In this document: positions 30,590-31,139 of the stretch, piece after piece
Layout of the letters: every line of letters begins with the position of its first letter
Numbering within the stretch: position 1 is the first letter of the stretch
Source: a virus
Virus record (IMG/VR): IMGVR_UViG_3300025617_000069
Location: 1-31,139 of that record
Length of the DNA stretch: 31,139 bases
Reading direction: 5' to 3' (one strand)
Program-made: the position numbers and the translations under genes
Notes under the pieces: model-generated
Database searches by the model: none
The model's input: the letters and a program-made list of their open reading frames with translations, nothing else
Told to the model about the DNA's origin: nothing

Positions 30590-30802
30590 TTATACATTTT
30601 TTTCTACTTCAACTATATTCCAAAAGGACAGTTGTTTCATTTGATTCTCATACTCATCTAAAAGGGTAGAAGGCATAGTATCATCATAATATTCTCCACC
30701 ATTTGACCAAATAGTATTCCCACTTAGATCTTGTACTTCACGGGTTAATAAATTTCCGGAAATAGTTAGTATAAGTTTCATATCTTTTAACTGTGTAGTC
30801 AT
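30590..30802 (-). CDS. Small hypothetical protein in the adhesin cluster
   Basis: A 70-aa protein of unknown function (TTQLKDMKLILTISGNLLTREV, then a polar region and a helical KQLSFWNIVEVEKNV end). It starts 6 bases after the stop of the fibrinogen-like gene and ends 3 bases before the 110-aa gene, so it is probably co-transcribed. No recognisable domain. Confidence 0.5.
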   Translation of the reverse strand: MTTQLKDMKLILTISGNLLTREVQDLSGNTIWSNGGEYYDDTMPSTLLDEYENQMKQLSFWNIVEVEKNV

Positions 30803-30808
30803 AATATC

Positions 30809-31139
30809 TTATTTAATATAAACTGCTCCATAATTATATGCATTCCCAGATGATGAACCAGTCCAATGCGGTTTATCTTGATATCCCCCACCCGCAAAAT
30901 AATTTCCCGTCCAACAACTACTATACCACCATGGGTTATTATTATAATACGTAGAACAGTTTCCGCCATTGGTATCTTGATCGTTATCAAATGTAGTTAA
31001 ACTATAACCACTACTGGCATGAGAATAAAAACCTGGTGTAACACCTCCAACTATATTGGTTAAATTACCAACGGACTGGAATCCGTAAGTGCTTGAGAAA
31101 CCTGTGGTTGTCCAACTTGATCTAAACGTATGTGTACCC
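30809..31139 (-). CDS. Tail protein with fibrinogen C-terminal-like domain (partial)
   Basis: The 3' end of a gene whose start is outside the window; 109 residues are visible before TAA at 30809. They carry the hallmark of fibrinogen-related domains: an acidic calcium-type loop (FDNDQD, D51/D53/D55 of the fragment), NC at 60-61, a WWY core and the partner cysteine C75 (PWWYSSC), then WTGNYFAGG, HW and AYNYGAVYIK, paralleling the GNCA...WWY..C...NLNG order of ficolins. These domains bind acetylated sugars in animals, so a receptor-binding tail tip is a reasonable inference. A different reading frame (30799-30990) overlaps it and is not real. The 5' part visible here is Thr/Ser/Gly-rich. Confidence 0.72.
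   Translation of the reverse strand, partial: GTHTFRSSWTTTGFSSTYGFQSVGNLTNIVGGVTPGFYSHASSGYSLTTFDNDQDTNGGNCSTYYNNNPWWYSSCWTGNYFAGGGYQDKPHWTGSSSGNAYNYGAVYIK

Noticed and set aside
30799-30990. Minus-strand 63-aa frame at the right end
   Set aside because: It overlaps the fibrinogen-like frame almost completely, has low-complexity Ile/Gly composition and no recognisable domain, while the alternative frame matches a known domain and continues to the window edge.
1-31139. CRISPR arrays, insertion sequences, integrase or attachment sites
   Set aside because: I saw no regularly spaced repeats, transposase or integrase genes; the only mobile-type gene is the HNH endonuclease.

Overview
The window is a gene-dense, AT-rich (roughly one-third G+C) piece of a T4-like contractile-tailed phage (myovirus) genome. 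Every convincing gene lies on the minus strand, so transcription runs from high to low coordinates. Sheath, tube, baseplate and tape-measure genes, a UvsX/SSB/DnaB-type helicase/5'-exonuclease set and a class I ribonucleotide reductase identify it. Start codons generally lack a Shine-Dalgarno sequence and instead have A/T-rich leaders. That, with the AT-rich composition and the LamG-type tail proteins, suggests a Bacteroidota (flavobacterial, probably marine) host. The host assignment is inference.

Layout in transcription order. (1) 31139-27061 is the adhesin region: a partial gene ending in a fibrinogen-C-like domain, two small tail-associated proteins, two tandem LamG-type proteins sharing a perfect 36-bp repeat, and a 182-aa beta-rich protein. 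(2) 27037-25248 holds two glycosyltransferase-like genes in an ATGA overlap. (3) 25220-13272 is the tail module: two small proteins, sheath, tube, an HNH homing-type endonuclease placed directly after the tube-gene terminator, a gp26-like assembly protein with a likely programmed frameshift extension, tape measure, a small repeat protein, tube-initiator-like protein, LysM/gp53-like protein, and a baseplate hub with a C-terminal M15 peptidase; a 282-aa protein follows. (4) A weak terminator near 12410 precedes the replication module at 12371-6196: reduced family A DNA polymerase, unknown 151-aa protein, SSB, UvsX, 5'-3' exonuclease, DnaB-family helicase. (5) 6105-2685 is nucleotide metabolism: NrdB, NrdA, a membrane-anchored Holliday-junction-resolvase-like nuclease, thioredoxin. 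(6) 2675-1 holds two unknown proteins, a QueC homologue lacking its zinc cysteines, tRNA-Glu(UUC), a third glycosyltransferase and the start of another gene.

The most interesting points are: the frameshift at a seven-T run after GGG, whose 82-codon extension has no start of its own covering it; a recurrent intergenic motif TATTTATWWTA, the reverse complement of the T4 late promoter core, placed just upstream of at least a dozen genes; the cysteine-free QueC; the reduced family A polymerase in a T4-like genome; and the fibrinogen-like tail tip.

Functionally, Trx and NrdAB would supply deoxynucleotides, the helicase/exonuclease/UvsX/SSB/polymerase set would replicate and recombine DNA, and the tail module builds a contractile machine with its own cell-wall peptidase. 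The glycosyltransferases may modify phage DNA, tail fibres or the host surface.
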